Part shown: piece by piece, positions 45,342 through 54,337 of the stretch
Layout: each line of letters starts with the position of its first letter
Numbering within the stretch: position 1 is the stretch's first letter
NCBI RefSeq assembly: GCF_029958925.1
Contig: NZ_CP124616.1
Location: 2,976,001-3,040,000, forward strand
From: Tropicibacter oceani
GTDB lineage: Bacteria; Pseudomonadota; Alphaproteobacteria; Rhodobacterales; Rhodobacteraceae
Direction: 5' to 3'
Length of the DNA stretch: 64,000 bases
Made by a program: the position numbers and the translations under genes
Notes under the pieces: model-generated
Databases searched by the model: none
The model's input: only the letters and a program-made list of their open reading frames with translations
Told to the model about the DNA's origin: nothing

Positions 45342-46520
45342 ATGAACGGAGCGGATACCGCCTGGATCATCGTTGCAACGGCCTTGGTGCTGTTCATGAC
45401 GCTGCCGGGGCTGGCACTATTCTATGGCGGCCTGGTACGGGCGCGCAACGTGCTGAGCGTCTTCATGCATTGCTATGCCATCGCCTGCCTGATGAGCGTG
45501 CTTTGGCTGGCCTTCGGATACTCGATCGCCTTTGGCGAGGGCAACGCGGTCTGGGGCGGCCTGGGCAAGGCGTTCCTGATCGGGATCGACGCCGATACTC
45601 TGTCGGGCACCCTGCCCGAGGTGCTGTTCTTTGCCTTCCAGATGACCTTTGCCATCATCACCCCGGCGCTGATCGTCGGCGCCTATGTGGAACGCATCGG
45701 CTTTGGCTTTGTGCTGCTGTTCTCGGGGCTGTGGATGCTGCTGTGCTATGCGCCGGTGACGCACTGGATCTGGGGCGGCGGGTTTTTGTCCGATGGCGGC
45801 ATCTTTGGCGAAACCGGTGTGCGCGATTTCGCGGGCGGCATCGTGGTGCACGAAACCGCAGGCCTTGCGGCGCTGCTGATCGCGGTGTTCCTGGGCCCGC
45901 GCAAGAACCGCACCACCCCGCCGCACAACCCCGGCTACGTGTTCATCGGCGCGGCGATGCTGTGGGTCGGCTGGTTCGGCTTCAACGGCGGCTCGCAACT
46001 GGCGGCTGACGGCGGCGCGGCGATGGCGCTGACCGTCACGCATATCTCGGCGGCGACCGCGTCGCTGACCTGGGCGCTGTGGGAAAAGATCAAGTTCGGG
46101 CGCGCATCCCTGGTGGGTATCGTGACCGGGACGATTGCGGGGCTTGCCTCGATCACTCCGGCGTCGGGCTTTGTCGGGCCGATCGAAGCGCTGGTTATCG
46201 GTGCGGTCGCGGGCATCCTGTGCCAGGAGGCGGTCAACCTGATCCGCAACACGCTGAAGATCGACGACACGCTGGACGTCTTTGCAGTGCACGGTGTCGG
46301 CGGCATCTTTGGCACGATCATGATCGCGGCCTTTGGCGCGGGCAGCTGGGCCGCGCAGCTGGGATCGCTGGTGATCGTGGGGGTGTTCACCACCGTGGTG
46401 ACCGTGGTTCTGATCTTTGTGGTCAAGGCGATCACGCCGCTGCGCGTCGATGCCGAAACCGAGGTCAACGGGCTGGACCTGTCGGCCCATGGCGAACGCG
46501 CCTACGATCACGCCAGCTGA
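45342..46520 (+). CDS. amt: Ammonium transporter (Amt/AmtB)
   Basis: A 392-residue channel-like ammonium transporter with about 11 membrane helices. The pore twin histidines are visible: VTHWIWGGG near residue 141 and FAVHGVGGIFGT near 317. The family segments AGGIVVHETAGLAALL and GWFGFNGGSQLAADG are present. I chose the ATG at 45342 because AAGGAAA precedes it; an upstream in-frame ATG at 45225 adds 39 non-hydrophobic residues. No glnK lies beside it, which is unusual. It is followed by a strong terminator. Confidence 0.94.
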   Translation: MNGADTAWIIVATALVLFMTLPGLALFYGGLVRARNVLSVFMHCYAIACLMSVLWLAFGYSIAFGEGNAVWGGLGKAFLIGIDADTLSGTLPEVLFFAFQMTFAIITPALIVGAYVERIGFGFVLLFSGLWMLLCYAPVTHWIWGGGFLSDGGIFGETGVRDFAGGIVVHETAGLAALLIAVFLGPRKNRTTPPHNPGYVFIGAAMLWVGWFGFNGGSQLAADGGAAMALTVTHISAATASLTWALWEKIKFGRASLVGIVTGTIAGLASITPASGFVGPIEALVIGAVAGILCQEAVNLIRNTLKIDDTLDVFAVHGVGGIFGTIMIAAFGAGSWAAQLGSLVIVGVFTTVVTVVLIFVVKAITPLRVDAETEVNGLDLSAHGERAYDHAS

Positions 46521-46544
46521 TTCAGGGATCGGATGGTGACAAAG

Positions 46545-46570
46545 CAGGCCCCCATTGCGGGGCCTGTTTT
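46545..46570 (+). terminator. Rho-independent terminator after amt
   Basis: CAGGCCCC (46545-46552) and GGGGCCTG (46559-46566), a 6-base loop, then TTTT. It lies 24 bp after the amt stop and 11 bp from the convergent RatA-type gene's stop. Confidence 0.9.
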
Positions 46571-46580
46571 CGTTTCGGGG

Positions 46581-47027
46581 TCAGCCGTAAAGCTCGGCCG
46601 CGCGGCGTTCAAAGGCGCGCACGACGCGCTGCATCGCCTCGTAGAAAAACATGCCGGCCGCGCCTTGCAGGATGCGGTTCTTGAATTCGAAATCCACGAA
46701 GAACGACACCTCGACCCCGCCGTCCGGGGCATCCTTGAAATCCCAGCGCGAGACAAGGTGCTTGAACGGGCCGTCCAGGTATTCGGTGTCGATGCGCCGG
46801 GCCTGCGGCCAGAGCGTGACCTTGGAGCCAAAGCGTTCGCGGAAGACCTTGAAGCTGATCACCAGGTCGGCCAGCATCACCTCGTGATCGCCGCAATCCT
46901 CGCGCGACCGGATGCGCGCGGCGGCGGTCCAAGGCAGGAACTGCGGGTAGTTGGCGACATCGGCCACAAGGGCGTACATCTGGTCGGCCGTGTACGGCAG
47001 GTGGCGGGTTTCAGAGTGGGTCGGCAT
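46581..47027 (-). CDS. RatA/COQ10-type START-domain protein
   Basis: A 148-residue small hydrophobic-cavity protein of the polyketide-cyclase/START fold. It resembles yeast COQ10 (quinone binding) and E. coli RatA. Motifs are [24 protein letters not shown] (residues 10-33) and [15 protein letters not shown] near 82. In bacteria of this group it more likely chaperones ubiquinone than acts as a toxin; either is inference. It is divergent from hpt. Confidence 0.85.
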   Translation of the reverse strand: MPTHSETRHLPYTADQMYALVADVANYPQFLPWTAAARIRSREDCGDHEVMLADLVISFKVFRERFGSKVTLWPQARRIDTEYLDGPFKHLVSRWDFKDAPDGGVEVSFFVDFEFKNRILQGAAGMFFYEAMQRVVRAFERRAAELYG

Positions 47028-47097
47028 GTCGCCCCTTTGCTTGGTGACAATGGGGCCTCATGTCGTATGCTGCGCGCGAAATTACAAGGGATGGATC

Positions 47098-47637
47098 ATG
47101 CCTCAGCGTCCATATGTCGTAGACAAGATGATTTCGGCCAAGGCCATCGCCGCCCGGATCGAAGACCTTAGCGACCTGATCGAAAAGGAGTTTTCCGACA
47201 CCGACAAGCTGGTGGTCGTGGGGCTTTTGCGCGGGTCCTTCGTGTTTATCGCCGACCTGGTGCGCGAACTGAAGCTGGACGTCGAGGTCGATTTCCTGGA
47301 GGCGTCCTCTTACGGCAACGAGCTGGAATCCTCGCGCGAGGTGCGCATCCTCAAGGACCTGCGCGGCGGGATCGAGGGGCGCGACGTGCTGGTGGTCGAG
47401 GATATCATCGACACCGGGTTCACCATGAAACACGTGCTGGGGCTGCTCAAGTCGCGCGGGCCGCGCAAGCTGCGCTCGATCGCGCTGCTGGACAAGCCGT
47501 CGCGCCGCGAGGTGCAGATCAAGGCGGATTGGACGGGCTTTGAGATCCCGGACGAATTCGTGGTGGGCTATGGCATCGACTTTGCCCAGCACAACCGCAA
47601 CCTGCCCTTTATCGGCAAGGTGCGCTTTACCGACTGA
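47098..47637 (+). CDS. hpt: Hypoxanthine phosphoribosyltransferase
   Basis: Salvages hypoxanthine (and guanine) to nucleotides using PRPP. The 179 residues show [19 protein letters not shown] near 38-56, the PRPP motif [18 protein letters not shown] near 100-117 (two acidic residues followed by the TG loop) and [18 protein letters not shown] near 155. I chose the ATG at 47098 because AAGGGA lies just upstream; a frame extension to 46951 lies within the divergent gene. Confidence 0.95.
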   Translation: MPQRPYVVDKMISAKAIAARIEDLSDLIEKEFSDTDKLVVVGLLRGSFVFIADLVRELKLDVEVDFLEASSYGNELESSREVRILKDLRGGIEGRDVLVVEDIIDTGFTMKHVLGLLKSRGPRKLRSIALLDKPSRREVQIKADWTGFEIPDEFVVGYGIDFAQHNRNLPFIGKVRFTD

Positions 47638-47649
47638 GGCGCGCAGGCC

Positions 47650-48510
47650 CTAATGCTGACCGGCCAGCGCCCCGGCATTGGCCCGCAGCACCGAGACCAG
47701 CGCGGCGCGCAGGCTTTCGATGCGTCCGGCCCCGGCCAGATCGCGATGACAGGCAACCCAGACCGGCACGTCGATCCGGGGCATCAGGCCGGGTAACGGG
47801 GTCAGCCCGGCGCAGGCGTCGCCCAGGATACAGGGCAGGATGGCCCGCCCCTGCCCGGCCAGCGCCAGTTCGCGCAGCACCACGAAACTGTCGGCGCTGG
47901 CCGCCAGATCATCCTGCGGCAGGCACTGCGCCGCCCATTGCCCCGCCGGCGAGCCCGCAATCGGCCCGGTCAGACCCAGCCAGGTTTCCGGCGCCCCCGG
48001 CGCGGCATAGACGCCAAACCCCAGGGTGCAGGGCGCATCGCCAACCATGCCTTCGGGCAAGGCATTGGCCGGGCGCACGGCGACATCCGCCTGCAACCGC
48101 GCCATGTCCAGGTGCGTGTTGGCCGAGATCAGCGCCAGCCGGTAGGGCGCGACCCGCCGCGCGATGCGGGCATGTTCACGCGCCAGCAGGCCCGCGCAGA
48201 GCGTATCGACCGAGGTCACGCGCAACACCTGCGCCGCGCCCGTGCTTTTGCCGCGCATCAGTTGCCCGGCCTGTTCCATCGCCTCGGCGGCGCGGCGGGC
48301 GGCCTCGATCACCGGAACGCGGTCGGGGCGCAGCCGATAGCCCTGGGCGTGGCGTTCGAACACCGGGCCGCCTGCCGCCTCTTCAAAGGCGGCGATGCGG
48401 CGCAGAACGGTGGCATGGTTGACCCCCAGCGCCCGCGCCGCCGCCGCGACCGAGCCCTTTTCGGCCACCATCAGAACGTGCCGCAGATCGTCCCAGTTCA
48501 CCCTGTGCAA
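47650..48510 (-). CDS. LysR-family transcriptional regulator
   Basis: A 286-residue regulator. The winged HTH (residues 3-62) reads NWDDLRHVLMVAEKGSVAAA...LGVNHATVLRRIAAFEEAAG, a slightly atypical recognition helix (HATVLRRI) shared with the HTH subfamily without the usual QPAVS. The effector domain (90-280) is short and degenerate. It is convergent with hpt (12 bp apart) and divergent from the cytochrome c' gene, 93 bp apart, so control of that gene is possible. Confidence 0.85.
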   Translation of the reverse strand: MHRVNWDDLRHVLMVAEKGSVAAAARALGVNHATVLRRIAAFEEAAGGPVFERHAQGYRLRPDRVPVIEAARRAAEAMEQAGQLMRGKSTGAAQVLRVTSVDTLCAGLLAREHARIARRVAPYRLALISANTHLDMARLQADVAVRPANALPEGMVGDAPCTLGFGVYAAPGAPETWLGLTGPIAGSPAGQWAAQCLPQDDLAASADSFVVLRELALAGQGRAILPCILGDACAGLTPLPGLMPRIDVPVWVACHRDLAGAGRIESLRAALVSVLRANAGALAGQH

Positions 48511-48603
48511 GTTTTTGCCCCCTGATTGCAGGAATCGCTAATACTCTTGTGAAGGTACAGGTTCCTATTATGGTGGTACCATTGAACTCTCAGGGAGATA
48601 TCC

Positions 48604-49059
48604 ATGAAAAAGACTTTCGCACTGATTGCAGCCTTTTCGATTTTCGGCGGCACCGCCGCCCTGGCCCAGGACTATGCCGCCGAAGTAAAGGCGCGCCAGG
48701 GCCAGTTCCGCATCCTTGCGCTGAACCTGGGTGTTCTGGGGGGCATGGCCAAGGGCGACATCGCCTATGACATGGCCGCCGCACAGGCCGCCGCGGATTC
48801 GCTGGTGGGCGTGTCGATGGTGCACCAGCCGACGCTGTGGCCCGAAGGGTCCGACAACATGAGCATCGACGGCACCCGCGCCCAGCCCAACATGTGGGAA
48901 AACCTCGATGACGTGATGGCCAAATGGGGCGCGCTTGGCGATGCCGCCAAGGAAATGCAGACCGCGGCCGCCACCGGCCAGGAGGCGATCGGCCCCGCGC
49001 TTGGCAAGCTGGGCGGCACCTGCAAGGCCTGCCACGACGCCTATCGCGCGCCCGAGTGA
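48604..49059 (+). CDS. Cytochrome c' family protein
   Basis: A 151-residue periplasmic heme protein with a signal peptide (residues 1-21, ending ALAQ). The single CKACH heme site lies at about 140-144 near the C-terminus, the hallmark of class II c-type cytochromes (four-helix bundle). Known roles are NO binding or electron transfer. It is followed after 6 bp by a diheme cytochrome c gene, so the two form an operon. A GGAG ribosome-binding site precedes the ATG. Confidence 0.88.
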   Translation: MKKTFALIAAFSIFGGTAALAQDYAAEVKARQGQFRILALNLGVLGGMAKGDIAYDMAAAQAAADSLVGVSMVHQPTLWPEGSDNMSIDGTRAQPNMWENLDDVMAKWGALGDAAKEMQTAAATGQEAIGPALGKLGGTCKACHDAYRAPE

Positions 49060-49065
49060 TCGGCG

Positions 49066-49947
49066 ATGAAACGCGCCTTGAAACTGCTTGTCCCGGTGGC
49101 GGTCATCGCCGCCGGGGTGGGATTGTGGCTGACCGCTCCGGCCAAGGTTGACGCGGCCCTGATCGACGGGATCGAGGGCGATGCCGCGCGCGGCGAGGCG
49201 GTGTTTACCGCCGCTGGCTGTGCCTCGTGTCACCATGCGCCGAAAAGCGAGGACAAATTGGTTCTTGCTGGCGGGCAGCCCTTTGCCACGGCCTTTGGCA
49301 CCTTTTATGCCCCGAATATTTCACCCGACCCCGAACACGGGATCGGCGCCTGGGATTTTCCCGAATTTGCCAATGCGGTGCTCAAGGGCACCTCGCCCGA
49401 GGGTCAGCATTATTACCCGGCCTTCCCCTACAGTTCCTACACCAAGATGGATCCGCAGGATCTGGCGGACCTGTTTGCGCATATGCAGACCCTGCCGCCC
49501 GATGCGACCCCGTCGAAACCGCATGATGTCGGGTTTCCCTTCAACATCCGGCGGTCTTTGGGCGGCTGGAAGCTGTTGTTCTTTTCCGACGACTACGTGA
49601 TGGAGGTCGGCCCCGAGCTGGAGCGCGGGCGCTATCTGGTGGAAACGCTGGCCCATTGCGGCGAATGTCACACACCGCGCAACCCCTTGGGCGGACTGGA
49701 TAAGTCGCGCTGGCTGGCAGGTGCGCCGAACCCGTCGGGGCAAGGCACCATTCCCGCGCTGACGCCGGACAAGCTGACCTGGGGCGCGTCGGATATCGCC
49801 TATTACCTCGAAACCGGGTTCACCCCGGATTTCGACAGCGTCGGCGGCCACATGGCCGCGGTGGTGTCGAATTTCGCGAAACTGCCGGCAGAGGACCGGC
49901 AGGCCGTGGCGGCCTATGTCAAGGCATTGCCCGCACCGGCACAGTGA
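49066..49947 (+). CDS. Membrane-anchored diheme cytochrome c
   Basis: A 293-residue protein with an N-terminal hydrophobic anchor or signal (residues 5-25). It has two heme c sites: CASCH near 52 and CGECH near 198. The regions around them (PNISPDPEHGIGAWDFPEFANAV and LVETLAHCGECHTPRN) match the cytochrome c subunits of alcohol/aldehyde/gluconate dehydrogenase-like complexes and of cytochrome c' partner proteins. It probably passes electrons with the adjacent cytochrome c'. The physiological donor is not in the window. Confidence 0.9.
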   Translation: MKRALKLLVPVAVIAAGVGLWLTAPAKVDAALIDGIEGDAARGEAVFTAAGCASCHHAPKSEDKLVLAGGQPFATAFGTFYAPNISPDPEHGIGAWDFPEFANAVLKGTSPEGQHYYPAFPYSSYTKMDPQDLADLFAHMQTLPPDATPSKPHDVGFPFNIRRSLGGWKLLFFSDDYVMEVGPELERGRYLVETLAHCGECHTPRNPLGGLDKSRWLAGAPNPSGQGTIPALTPDKLTWGASDIAYYLETGFTPDFDSVGGHMAAVVSNFAKLPAEDRQAVAAYVKALPAPAQ

Positions 49948-50124
49948 TCCCGGCGCCATCGAAACGAAGAAACGGCATTTTGCAGGTCGCGCTGTCGATC
50001 TCGCGCCAAGCCCCGTGGCCGGATGGCCCTGTCCTGGCAGGGCTGCCGAAGGTCTTTGACCTGCGCTGCGGCAGACGTTGCGTCCGGTCACTTGTCGTGC
50101 AAATCGCCGCATTTGTCGGCTCGC

Positions 50125-50682
50125 CTATGCACCGGCCTTTGCGGCAGACCCGGTGACGGCAGTGCCGTTCCTATTCAACACTTGTTCCATGCGATGGCAA
50201 AAGTCAGTGAATTCGGCAGCGCTTTCGAAATACACGCTTTTATAGGCAACGCGCCCCGAACGCGTGGAAACGACAAGCTCGGGGCCGCCTTCAGGGTAGT
50301 GCTTCACTTTGACACTCAGAACGTCGTCGTAGGATAGATAGTCTTCGCGCCGATCCCCTTTGGACATTGGGCGCTGCACTTTTTCTTCATCCAGAACAAC
50401 TGTTCGGGATGAGTGCCTGTTCCTTTGGAGCCAGCGCAAGGTCATGAGACAGCAACCCAGATATATGACAAAGACCGTGATACTTGCCCCCATGACGAAA
50501 GCATCAGAATGTTGCCCTGTCGTGCCGTTGAATTCATAGGTGCGATGTGTGTGCAGGGAGGTGATGACGACAAAGACAATCAACCCTGCAAAGATCAAAA
50601 GACCGGACATGAAGATCGGCTGGAACGTGCCAGCCTTGTAGCTGTAAACCCGTTTCGCGAACGGTGAAGTGTTCATGTCCAT
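50125..50682 (-). CDS. Hypothetical two-helix membrane protein, low GC
   Basis: A 185-residue protein, not recognised. It has two membrane helices (about 19-41 and 62-84) with a short loop rich in His/Thr between them. A cytosolic PH/YcxB-like domain with YLSYDDVLSVKVKHYPEGG near residue 115 and VVSTRSGRVAYKSVYF follows. GC over 50461-50580 is 57 of 120 bases (about 48%), below the neighbours, which suggests acquisition. I chose the ATG at 50680-50682 because GAGGG lies just upstream. It stands alone between the cytochrome operon and lipA. Confidence 0.6.
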   Translation of the reverse strand: MDMNTSPFAKRVYSYKAGTFQPIFMSGLLIFAGLIVFVVITSLHTHRTYEFNGTTGQHSDAFVMGASITVFVIYLGCCLMTLRWLQRNRHSSRTVVLDEEKVQRPMSKGDRREDYLSYDDVLSVKVKHYPEGGPELVVSTRSGRVAYKSVYFESAAEFTDFCHRMEQVLNRNGTAVTGSAAKAGA

Positions 50683-50877
50683 GCCACCCTCATGCAACTT
50701 GCAGGACGCGATGAAATCCAAGTTTCGAAACCAGCATCAGGTTCGATACGCTGCAAGTCAACACGGGAGAGGCGCTGTCATGGCAGCGGCGCAGGTTGCC
50801 TGTCCGGCACCGCAAACACCCGGCCTTTGGCAGGCTTGCCCCGTCGTGGCATTCCCGGTCCAACGAATGCGGAAAGT

Positions 50878-51828
50878 CTATCCCTTGCTGATCTTCGCTT
50901 GGCGCGCATCGCGCAGGCGGGCGAAATCATCCCCGGCGTGATAGCTGGAGCGCGTGAGCGGCGTGGCCGACACCATCAGGAAGCCCTTGCCATAGGCGGC
51001 CTTTTCATAGGCTGCGAATTCCTCGGGGGTGACGAAACGGTCAACCACGTGGTGTTTCGGCGTCGGCTGCAGGTACTGGCCGATGGTCAGGAAATCGACA
51101 TCGGCGGCGCGCATGTCGTCCATCACCTGACCGACAGACTGGCGGTCTTCGCCAAGGCCGACCATGATGCCGGATTTGGTGAAGATTGACGGGTCCAGTT
51201 CCTTGACCCGCTGCAGCAGGCGCAGAGAATGGAAATAGCGCGCACCGGGGCGCACCGTGGGGTAAAGGCCCGGCACGGTTTCAAGGTTGTGGTTGAAGAC
51301 ATCCGGTTTGGCGGCGACCACACGCTCCAGCACGCTGTCGTCGCATTTCAGGAAATCGGGCGTCAGGATTTCGATGGTGGTGCCGGGGCTGCGGTGGCGC
51401 ACCGCGCGGATGGTCTGGGCAAAGTGTTCGGCGCCACCGTCCTCCAGATCGTCGCGGTCGACGCTGGTGATGACCACGTGGTTCAGCCCCAGTTTCTGCA
51501 CAGCATCGGCCACGCGGCCCGGTTCAAAGGCGTCCAGCGCGTTGGGTTTGCCGGTGGCGACGTTGCAAAAGGTGCAGCCGCGGGTGCAAATTTCGCCCAT
51601 GATCATCATGGTGGCGTGGCCCTGGTTCCAGCATTCGCCGGCGTTGGGGCAGCCTGCCTCTTCGCAGACGGTCACGAGGTTATGTTCGCGCATGATTTTT
51701 CGCGTGGCGTTATAGCCTTCGCCGCCGGGCGCCTTGACCCGGATCCAGTCCGGTTTCTTGGGCTGGGCGTTGTCGGGGCGATGCGCCTTTTCAGGGTGAC
51801 GCTGAGACGGGATTTTGAGATCGCGCAC
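50878..51828 (-). CDS. lipA: Lipoyl synthase
   Basis: Inserts two sulfurs into octanoyl-protein to form lipoyl groups, as a radical SAM enzyme. The 316 residues have the auxiliary-cluster motif [12 protein letters not shown] near 55 and the radical SAM motif CTRGCTFC near 80. The late SSYHAGD segment carries the conserved RSSY-type Ser ligand. The start is GTG at 51826-51828 with purine-rich CGGGGA upstream. oxyR lies upstream on the same strand, 103 bp apart. Confidence 0.96.
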   Translation of the reverse strand: MRDLKIPSQRHPEKAHRPDNAQPKKPDWIRVKAPGGEGYNATRKIMREHNLVTVCEEAGCPNAGECWNQGHATMMIMGEICTRGCTFCNVATGKPNALDAFEPGRVADAVQKLGLNHVVITSVDRDDLEDGGAEHFAQTIRAVRHRSPGTTIEILTPDFLKCDDSVLERVVAAKPDVFNHNLETVPGLYPTVRPGARYFHSLRLLQRVKELDPSIFTKSGIMVGLGEDRQSVGQVMDDMRAADVDFLTIGQYLQPTPKHHVVDRFVTPEEFAAYEKAAYGKGFLMVSATPLTRSSYHAGDDFARLRDARQAKISKG

Positions 51829-51931
51829 GGTTTTTTCCCCGCGAAGAAGTGACGTTGCGTTTCTAATAAAGAAATGCAGGGGGTTTTACCAGTACCGCTT
51901 GGAGTGTCTTCCGAGTGGCGCATCCCAAACG

Positions 51932-52924
51932 TTAACCAGTGCCCCCTGCACCTTTTTCTTTTTGCGGCAAAGGGTTGCGGCCAGCCGTTGCGCCGGCCAG
52001 CGCATCGCACAAAAGCCTTGCGTCATTCACAAGTCCGCTGCCCACCTGTGCCAGGGTATCGGCCAGGGCGTCAAACCAGGGCGCCGGTTGCCGGGTGGCG
52101 CGGCGCACCAATCCGACACGGCGCGACGGCTGCACCCCGTCAAAGCGGCGCAAACCCATGCCCGGCGCCACGGCGCGTTCGGTCGCGGCGGCCAGTTCCG
52201 GCATCAAGGTCAGGCCAAAGCCCGCCTCGACCAGCCGCGTCAGCGTCGGCAGCGACGATGCCCCCATGTGAATGCGCGCGTGACCACGGCCGCGCCCGCA
52301 GGCGGCCAGCGCCTGATCGGTCAGGCAATGGCCATCCTCGAGCAGCAGCAGCTGACTGTCGCCAAGGCCTTCGGGATTGATGTCCGGCCCCAGGCTTTCC
52401 AGCCGCCCGGCGCTGCCCGCCAGCAAGAAGCGGTCCTCGAACAGCGCGCGTTCCTCCAGCCCGTCGCGTTCGCTGGGCAGGGCAAGGATGCAGGCGTCCA
52501 GCGCGCCTTCGGCCAGCAGGTCGAGAATGCGGTCGGTCTTGCCTTCGGTGATCTGCACATCCAGCGAAATATCGGCCGAGCGCAGGGCGGCCAGTGCCTC
52601 GGGCAGAAGATAGGGCGCGATGGTCGGGATCACGCCAAGGCGCAGCGCCCCGCCCAGCCCCAGCCGGTTGTGGGCGCTGCGTTCCAGCTGGGCGATGTCC
52701 GACAGCACCCGCTGCGCTGTTTCCAGCACTTCGCGGCCCAGCGGGGTCAGCAGCAGGCCGCGGGTCTGGCGTTCGACCAGCGCGCCGCCCAGGCTGCGTT
52801 CCAGTTCCTGGATCTGCACCGAAAGCGCCGGCTGGCTGACGTGGCATTGCTCTGCCGCGCGGCGGAAATTGCCCTGTTCGGCCAGCGCCTTGAAATAGGT
52901 CAGTTGCTTGAGCGTGATGTTCAT
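51932..52924 (-). CDS. oxyR: Hydrogen-peroxide-sensing regulator OxyR
   Basis: A 330-residue LysR-family peroxide sensor. The HTH (residues 5-62) reads QLTYFKALAEQGNFRRAAEQ...SQPALSVQIQ. The redox switch is present: EDGHCLTDQALAAC near residues 196-209, with two Cys nine positions apart as in E. coli OxyR (199 and 208). The effector domain continues to about 300, with a variable Gly/Ala tail. No katG or ahpC lies beside it. A perfect 12-bp inverted repeat directly upstream is a candidate operator. Confidence 0.93.
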   Translation of the reverse strand: MNITLKQLTYFKALAEQGNFRRAAEQCHVSQPALSVQIQELERSLGGALVERQTRGLLLTPLGREVLETAQRVLSDIAQLERSAHNRLGLGGALRLGVIPTIAPYLLPEALAALRSADISLDVQITEGKTDRILDLLAEGALDACILALPSERDGLEERALFEDRFLLAGSAGRLESLGPDINPEGLGDSQLLLLEDGHCLTDQALAACGRGRGHARIHMGASSLPTLTRLVEAGFGLTLMPELAAATERAVAPGMGLRRFDGVQPSRRVGLVRRATRQPAPWFDALADTLAQVGSGLVNDARLLCDALAGATAGRNPLPQKEKGAGGTG

Positions 52925-52929
52925 ACAAA

Positions 52930-52956
52930 GAACCTATCGCCGGGGGCGATAGGTTC
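52930..52956. promoter_or_regulatory. Perfect 12-bp inverted repeat just upstream of oxyR
   Basis: GAACCTATCGCC (52930-52941), GGG, GGCGATAGGTTC (52945-52956), 6 bp before the oxyR start. It contains T-N11-A (LysR type) and the inner OxyR half-sites ACCTAT / ATAGGT, but with 11 rather than 7 bases between them. It may serve autoregulation; as RNA it is also a strong hairpin that could sequester the oxyR start region. Confidence 0.55.
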
Positions 52957-52986
52957 AAGGTCTTCTTATCAATGGAAAGACGGGGG

Positions 52987-54102
52987 TCAGCCGACCAGGT
53001 CGCCGCCCTGCGCCGCGCGTTCTTCGTAGTGGCGGCGCAGGCGTTGCAGGGCGATGCGCAGCACCACCTTGCCCGAGCGCGCCGACCAGCCCAGCTGTTT
53101 TTCGGCGGTTTCCAACCCTTCAAGGTAGCAGCAGCAGCGCAGCGCCACATCGCCCAGACCGGGCCCCAGGTCGCGCAGCGCGGATTCAAGCCGGGTGCGC
53201 GCCGCCGAGCTGCCCATCTCGCCCTTGGCGCTGCCTGCCTGCACCCCCGCCGTCAGGAACTGATCCCAGTTCTGCGTGGTGCGCGGGCCCATCTGCGCCA
53301 GCTCGAAATCTTCGCGCATGCGTTCCCCGGCCGCCACAAGCACATCGCTGAGGAAGGGTTTGCCATCCTTGTCCCGACGCCGCGCCAGCGCGGTCAGCGG
53401 GCTTTCGACCAGTGTGAAGCGGCCTTTTCGGGCGCGCGGGTCGCGGTCGATCTCGTCCAGCGCCTCTTCGGCGGCGCGGCCCGAATCGAACCCGGCCTGC
53501 GCCTCGGCAAAACCGCGCACCCGGCTTTCCTGTTCGGCCATCATCTTGCCCAGTGCCGAGCGCCCGGACGAGGTGATGCGATAGCGCGAAATCCGGCCCG
53601 GCGCCTCGCAGGAAATCCAGTCCTTGAGGGCCATCGCCTGGGCGATCGCGGAATCCACCACCGCCGTGCGGGTCGAGCCGCCTTCGCCGGTGTCGCGCAC
53701 CACGACGGATTTGTCCATTTCGGCGGCCACGGCCAGAACCGCCCCGCTTTCACAAAGCCGCCGCAGCACCCGGCGCGCTTCGCGCGTCAGGGTTTTTTCG
53801 TCCGGTGTGGACGGAATATCGGAAAATGCCGTCATAGCGTCGCTGTCCTTATCAGAGTGGATCGCACCTTTGGCAGGTCTGGAGCGGCCAAGCTGTCGCA
53901 AGGCGGCGTCAATCAAAGGATCGTCACGACGAGTTTCGATTTTCCGCACCTGTCGCAGGACGGTCGAGGCATGGCACCCCGCCTCCCGCGCCAAGGCGCG
54001 AATCGAATGTCCGTCCTCGGTGTGCGCAATGTATACGCGCGCCGCATCGGGCACCCAGTTTGGCAGCTGTGCCACCATGTCTGTTCCGCTGACCTCGATC
54101 AT
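52987..54102 (-). CDS. DUF6456/HTH-domain protein
   Basis: A 371-residue protein. The N-terminus has a helix-turn-helix (IRALAREAGCHASTVLRQVRKIE, residues about 34-56). The middle (about 100-175) looks like a winged-helix with ALAVAAEMDKSVVVRDTG. The C-terminal domain starts ESPLTALARRRDKDGKPFL near 255 and continues LSDVLVAAGERMREDFELAQ, which I recognise as the alphaproteobacterial DUF6456 family. The function is unestablished; a DNA-binding role is likely. The divergent region to the DUF6477 gene holds a DnaA-box-like and a CtrA-like site. Met9 is an alternative start. Confidence 0.72.
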   Translation of the reverse strand: MIEVSGTDMVAQLPNWVPDAARVYIAHTEDGHSIRALAREAGCHASTVLRQVRKIETRRDDPLIDAALRQLGRSRPAKGAIHSDKDSDAMTAFSDIPSTPDEKTLTREARRVLRRLCESGAVLAVAAEMDKSVVVRDTGEGGSTRTAVVDSAIAQAMALKDWISCEAPGRISRYRITSSGRSALGKMMAEQESRVRGFAEAQAGFDSGRAAEEALDEIDRDPRARKGRFTLVESPLTALARRRDKDGKPFLSDVLVAAGERMREDFELAQMGPRTTQNWDQFLTAGVQAGSAKGEMGSSAARTRLESALRDLGPGLGDVALRCCCYLEGLETAEKQLGWSARSGKVVLRIALQRLRRHYEERAAQGGDLVG

Positions 54103-54126
54103 AATTCCCCTTCCCCGGGCGATCGG

Positions 54127-54192
54127 TTATCCACAATTTTATCCCCATGGATCAATCGCAACCTAGGCGTGTGTGTATTACTCCAAAGTTAA
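54127..54192. promoter_or_regulatory. DnaA-box-like and CtrA-box-like sites in a divergent region
   Basis: TTATCCACA (54127-54135) is a perfect DnaA box; TTATCCCCA (54139-54147) is a one-mismatch neighbour. TTAC-N7-TTAA (54178-54192) fits the CtrA site TTAA-N7-TTAA with one mismatch. They lie in the 235 bp between the DUF6456 gene and the DUF6477 gene. Confidence 0.4.
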
Positions 54193-54337
54193 GATTGCCG
54201 TGCACCGCCTAGAATTCGCCACATTTTCTAAACAGCTCGGTAACCCTGCGTTCGCGCCGACACGCCCCGGCGCAACACCGCCCCGGGCTGTGTCACCTTT
54301 CCATCGTCAGAATCACCGATGGATTGGAGACCACGCC

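Noticed and set aside
51874-51950. A long-range inverted repeat (TGCAGGGGG with CCCCCTGCA) across the lipA upstream region
   Set aside because: One arm lies within the oxyR 3' coding end and the arms are 9 bp in GC-rich sequence about 60 bp apart, so chance is likely.
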